Shown piece after piece: positions 6,162-8,169 of a stretch of DNA of 8,169 bases (positions are counted from its first letter, which is position 1; each line of letters begins with the position of its first letter). The stretch comes from GWA2-49-15 sp964359085 (GTDB lineage: Bacteria > Bdellovibrionota > Bacteriovoracia > Bacteriovoracales > Bacteriovoracaceae): contig CAYHRT010000182.1 in the NCBI GenBank assembly GCA_964359085.1, forward strand, positions 1 through 8,169, written 5' to 3'. The notes below the pieces were generated by a model. The model had not been told where the DNA came from and searched no databases. It saw only the letters and a list, made by a program, of their open reading frames with translations. The translations under genes were made by a program, and so were the position numbers.

Positions 6162-7028
6162 ATGAAAACGACAGAGGGAAAGGAGACTCCAGTAGTGGAA
6201 TGTCCCCAAGGTGAAAAGGGGGATATAGGTCGCCGCGATTTTATGGAGCAATTGACCAAGACGGGTGCTGGGGCGCTGGCTTTGGGATTGGCAGGTGGAG
6301 CGGCTGCCATCCTTGCTACAGCATGTGGAACTGGAACTGTAAAAACATCAGACGGAAAGCAAAAATACCGTTATGGAATGGTGATTGATACTCGGCGCTG
6401 TGTGGGTTGTGAGGCCTGCGTAGTCGCCTGCAAGGCGGAAAATAAAACACCGGTGGGAGTATTTAACAATAGGGTGACGAAGGATGCTGGAGCGGGAAGT
6501 TCCAATGAGAAGCCGATATTCATGACCAGGCCATGTTTTCATTGCGAGAACCCACCTTGTGTGGCCGCATGTCCAGTTGAAGGTGCCACTTATAAGAGAG
6601 AGAGTGATGGGATCGTTGTCGTCAATTATGATGTATGTGGTGGGTCTCAAGCTTGTATTACGGCCTGTCCTTACGGGGCGCGGACTTTTGACGAAGGGAA
6701 AAACTATCCCGCTGTTTCTGAAAAAACACCTTACGCTAAAGTTCCTTCGCCAGAATATAATCAGTTCAGGGCCCGTGAAGGTGAACGGGCGACAAGTAAT
6801 GTTGCGCGCAAGTGTACCTTCTGCATGCATCTTCAAGATGATAAGGGTCGCTATGACCAAGCCGCTGGGCGCTGGCCCGCGTGCACGAAAACATGCACAG
6901 GGCACGCGATCTTTTTCGGTGATTTTAATGATTCCGATAGTGAAGTGTCAAAGTTGGTGAAGGCCGGCAAAGCAGTTCGTTTAAAGGAACATCTGAAAAC
7001 AGAACCGAATGTTTATTATTTGATGTAA
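6162..7028 (+). CDS. Tat-exported four-cluster ferredoxin subunit of a periplasmic molybdoenzyme (PsrB/TtrB/DmsB-like)
   Basis: This 288-residue protein should carry electrons between a membrane quinone-reactive subunit and the molybdenum subunit encoded next. A twin-arginine motif GRRDFM (23-28) and a hydrophobic stretch to about residue 54 suggest Tat export. ATACG around Cys55 is only a poor lipobox. Four cluster motifs follow: Cys80/83/86/90, Cys125/128/133/137, Cys159/165/169 and Cys218/221/241/245. The third motif has Ser162 where a cysteine is usual; NarH has Trp at that place and a [3Fe-4S] cluster. The end, EPNVYYLM, is typical of the family. The ATG is chosen over an in-frame GTG at 6150 because GGAGGG (6152-6157) precedes it. 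The catalytic gene starts 32 bases after the stop. The substrate is unknown. Confidence 0.88.
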   Translation: MKTTEGKETPVVECPQGEKGDIGRRDFMEQLTKTGAGALALGLAGGAAAILATACGTGTVKTSDGKQKYRYGMVIDTRRCVGCEACVVACKAENKTPVGVFNNRVTKDAGAGSSNEKPIFMTRPCFHCENPPCVAACPVEGATYKRESDGIVVVNYDVCGGSQACITACPYGARTFDEGKNYPAVSEKTPYAKVPSPEYNQFRAREGERATSNVARKCTFCMHLQDDKGRYDQAAGRWPACTKTCTGHAIFFGDFNDSDSEVSKLVKAGKAVRLKEHLKTEPNVYYLM

Positions 7029-7060
7029 CGAGAGAAGATGAGAAAGAAAAGGAGTAAGCG

Positions 7061-8169
7061 ATGTATATATTTGATGAAAAAGTAGGTCGACGCAAGTTTA
7101 TCAAAGACGTAAGCGTGGCCGCAGCGGCCGTGGTAGGGCTGAGCGCTACTACAGAAGGGCAAGCTGAAGGAACAGATGGAAAGGACTCAAAAATCTTGGG
7201 CGTACCCACAGTACTGGCCCATGATGCTGAGGGAAAAAAACACTGGGGGCGTGATGCGGGTGAGTGGATCGCTTCATGCTGCAATATGTGTGGTGGGCAA
7301 TCGGGCATTCTCTGTCACGTAGTCGACGGCGTGCTTGAAAAGATCGAGCCCAATCACTGGAATCCCAATAACTACGGCAACATTTCAACCGATTTCATGG
7401 ATGGCTACACTGAGGCGTATGGCTGCAAAGAGGGCGGCACAATTTGTCCCAAAGGTAATGCGGGGATCATGCAACTTTACGACCCCGATCGAATTAAGAC
7501 ACCTTTAAAGCGTACTAATCCTGACAGGTCGCCTGGTGCCGATCCAAAATGGAAAGCCATTTCTTGGGATGAGGCCTTAGATGAGATTGCGGGCAAGATG
7601 CGAAAGCTGCAAAGGGCAGGTGAGGCCAATAAGCTCCTATGGATAAGTGAAGATCACTCGTTTACCCACATCCAGGGCGATTTCTGCCAACTGTATGGCT
7701 CACCTAACTACGTAAACCATGCCAACCTCTGTGACGTTTCACGGAAGGCATCGTTCAAAGCAGTTATGGGTGATGAGCGTCCACTGGCGGATTTTATTCA
7801 ATCGAAATATATTCTCCTTTTTGGATGGAACCCCACCAGCGCCATTAAATGGGTGCACCTGCCACGAATTATTACTCGCGCCCTAGAAAAAGGCGCACAC
7901 ATGGTTGTGGTCGATCCTTATCTCTCAGACACCGCGGCCAAAGCTCATGAGTGGGTTTCTATTCGTCCTGCAACCGATGGCGCTATGGCACTCGCCATGG
8001 GTCATGTTATTGTGCGCGATAAACTCTATGACAAGAATTTTGTTGATAGTTGGACTGTCGGTTTTGCTGAATATGCGGAATATGTAAAAGACAAAACACC
8101 TGAATGGGCAGAAAAAATCACTACAGTTCCCGCTGCCACCATTGAGCGTTTGGCCAAAGAACTTGCCGC
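7061..8169 (+). CDS. molybdopterin oxidoreductase catalytic subunit, Psr/Phs/Arr-like, N-terminal 369 residues (cut by window edge)
   Basis: This is the start of a periplasmic enzyme with a bis-molybdopterin cofactor. It opens with a twin-arginine motif GRRKFIK (9-15) and an Ala/Val-rich stretch, with likely cleavage near GQA-E (35). The N-terminal cluster region reads CCNMCGGQSGILC (73-85), followed by a distant TICPKG with Cys129. Ser81 stands where the third cysteine of the usual C-x2-C-x3-C motif would be, so Cys85 or Cys122 may substitute. Typical fold segments follow: DPDRIKTPLKR (141-151), WDEALDEIA (169-177) and GSPNYVNHANLC (213-224), where Cys224 is the likely Mo ligand as in PsrA, PhsA and ArrA. 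The ATG has GGAG at 7051-7054. Polysulfide, thiosulfate, tetrathionate, arsenate or selenate are all possible substrates; the visible part does not decide. Confidence 0.88.
   Translation, partial: MYIFDEKVGRRKFIKDVSVAAAAVVGLSATTEGQAEGTDGKDSKILGVPTVLAHDAEGKKHWGRDAGEWIASCCNMCGGQSGILCHVVDGVLEKIEPNHWNPNNYGNISTDFMDGYTEAYGCKEGGTICPKGNAGIMQLYDPDRIKTPLKRTNPDRSPGADPKWKAISWDEALDEIAGKMRKLQRAGEANKLLWISEDHSFTHIQGDFCQLYGSPNYVNHANLCDVSRKASFKAVMGDERPLADFIQSKYILLFGWNPTSAIKWVHLPRIITRALEKGAHMVVVDPYLSDTAAKAHEWVSIRPATDGAMALAMGHVIVRDKLYDKNFVDSWTVGFAEYAEYVKDKTPEWAEKITTVPAATIERLAKELA

Noticed and set aside
6158..6163. Perfect TATAAT box before the ferredoxin-subunit gene
   Set aside because: It overlaps the start codon, so a transcript from it would begin inside the gene, and no -35 box lies at the right distance. 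It is a by-product of the ribosome-binding site and ATG.
6348..6905. Long open frame on the minus strand opposite the ferredoxin subunit
   Set aside because: It lies wholly opposite a gene with clear cluster motifs, has no domain of its own and is explained by the codon pattern of the real gene.

Overview
The window looks like chromosomal DNA of a Gram-negative, hydrogen-using bacterium. Two secreted outer-membrane beta-barrel proteins and two Tat-type signal sequences indicate an outer membrane and a periplasm. Coding sequence is moderately low in GC and the spacers are very AT-rich. I cannot name the organism. The gene set would fit a proteobacterium or a former deltaproteobacterial lineage, but that is inference.

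Minus strand, 1-3278: the four structural genes of a cytosolic NAD-coupled [NiFe] hydrogenase, transcribed leftwards as hoxF-hoxU-hoxY-hoxH. hoxH is cut by the window edge. Overlaps and tiny gaps indicate one operon. The gene order, the HoxE-like domain fused to the start of HoxF, and the cysteine spacing of HoxU all match the Cupriavidus (Ralstonia) type, group 3d, rather than the cyanobacterial HoxEFUYH type. HoxH and HoxY should split H2, and HoxF and HoxU should pass the electrons to NAD+.

Plus strand, 3451-6102: two tandem porin-like genes, about 80% identical in protein by hand count. A GC-rich hairpin follows each gene. Between them lies a 546-base AT-rich spacer with a diverged 50-base direct repeat, an FNR-like palindrome, a weak terminator-like structure and a perfect 13-base palindrome just before the second gene. 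The first porin gene is divergent from the hox operon, and candidate promoters for the two directions overlap.

Plus strand, 6162-8169: an operon for a periplasmic complex iron-sulfur molybdoenzyme (Psr/Phs/Arr/Ttr-like). A four-cluster ferredoxin subunit comes first, followed by the start of a molybdopterin catalytic subunit with a cysteine as likely Mo ligand. Both carry Tat-like signals. In each subunit, one cysteine that normally binds a cluster is replaced by serine. A membrane quinone-interacting subunit would be expected beyond the right edge. The substrate cannot be read from the sequence.

Taken together, the region could link H2 oxidation in the cytoplasm, solute entry across the outer membrane and periplasmic reduction or oxidation of an inorganic compound. 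No mobile element, CRISPR array, tRNA or rRNA was found. I see no clearly new system. The most unusual points are the paired cysteine-to-serine changes and the structured spacer between the porin genes.
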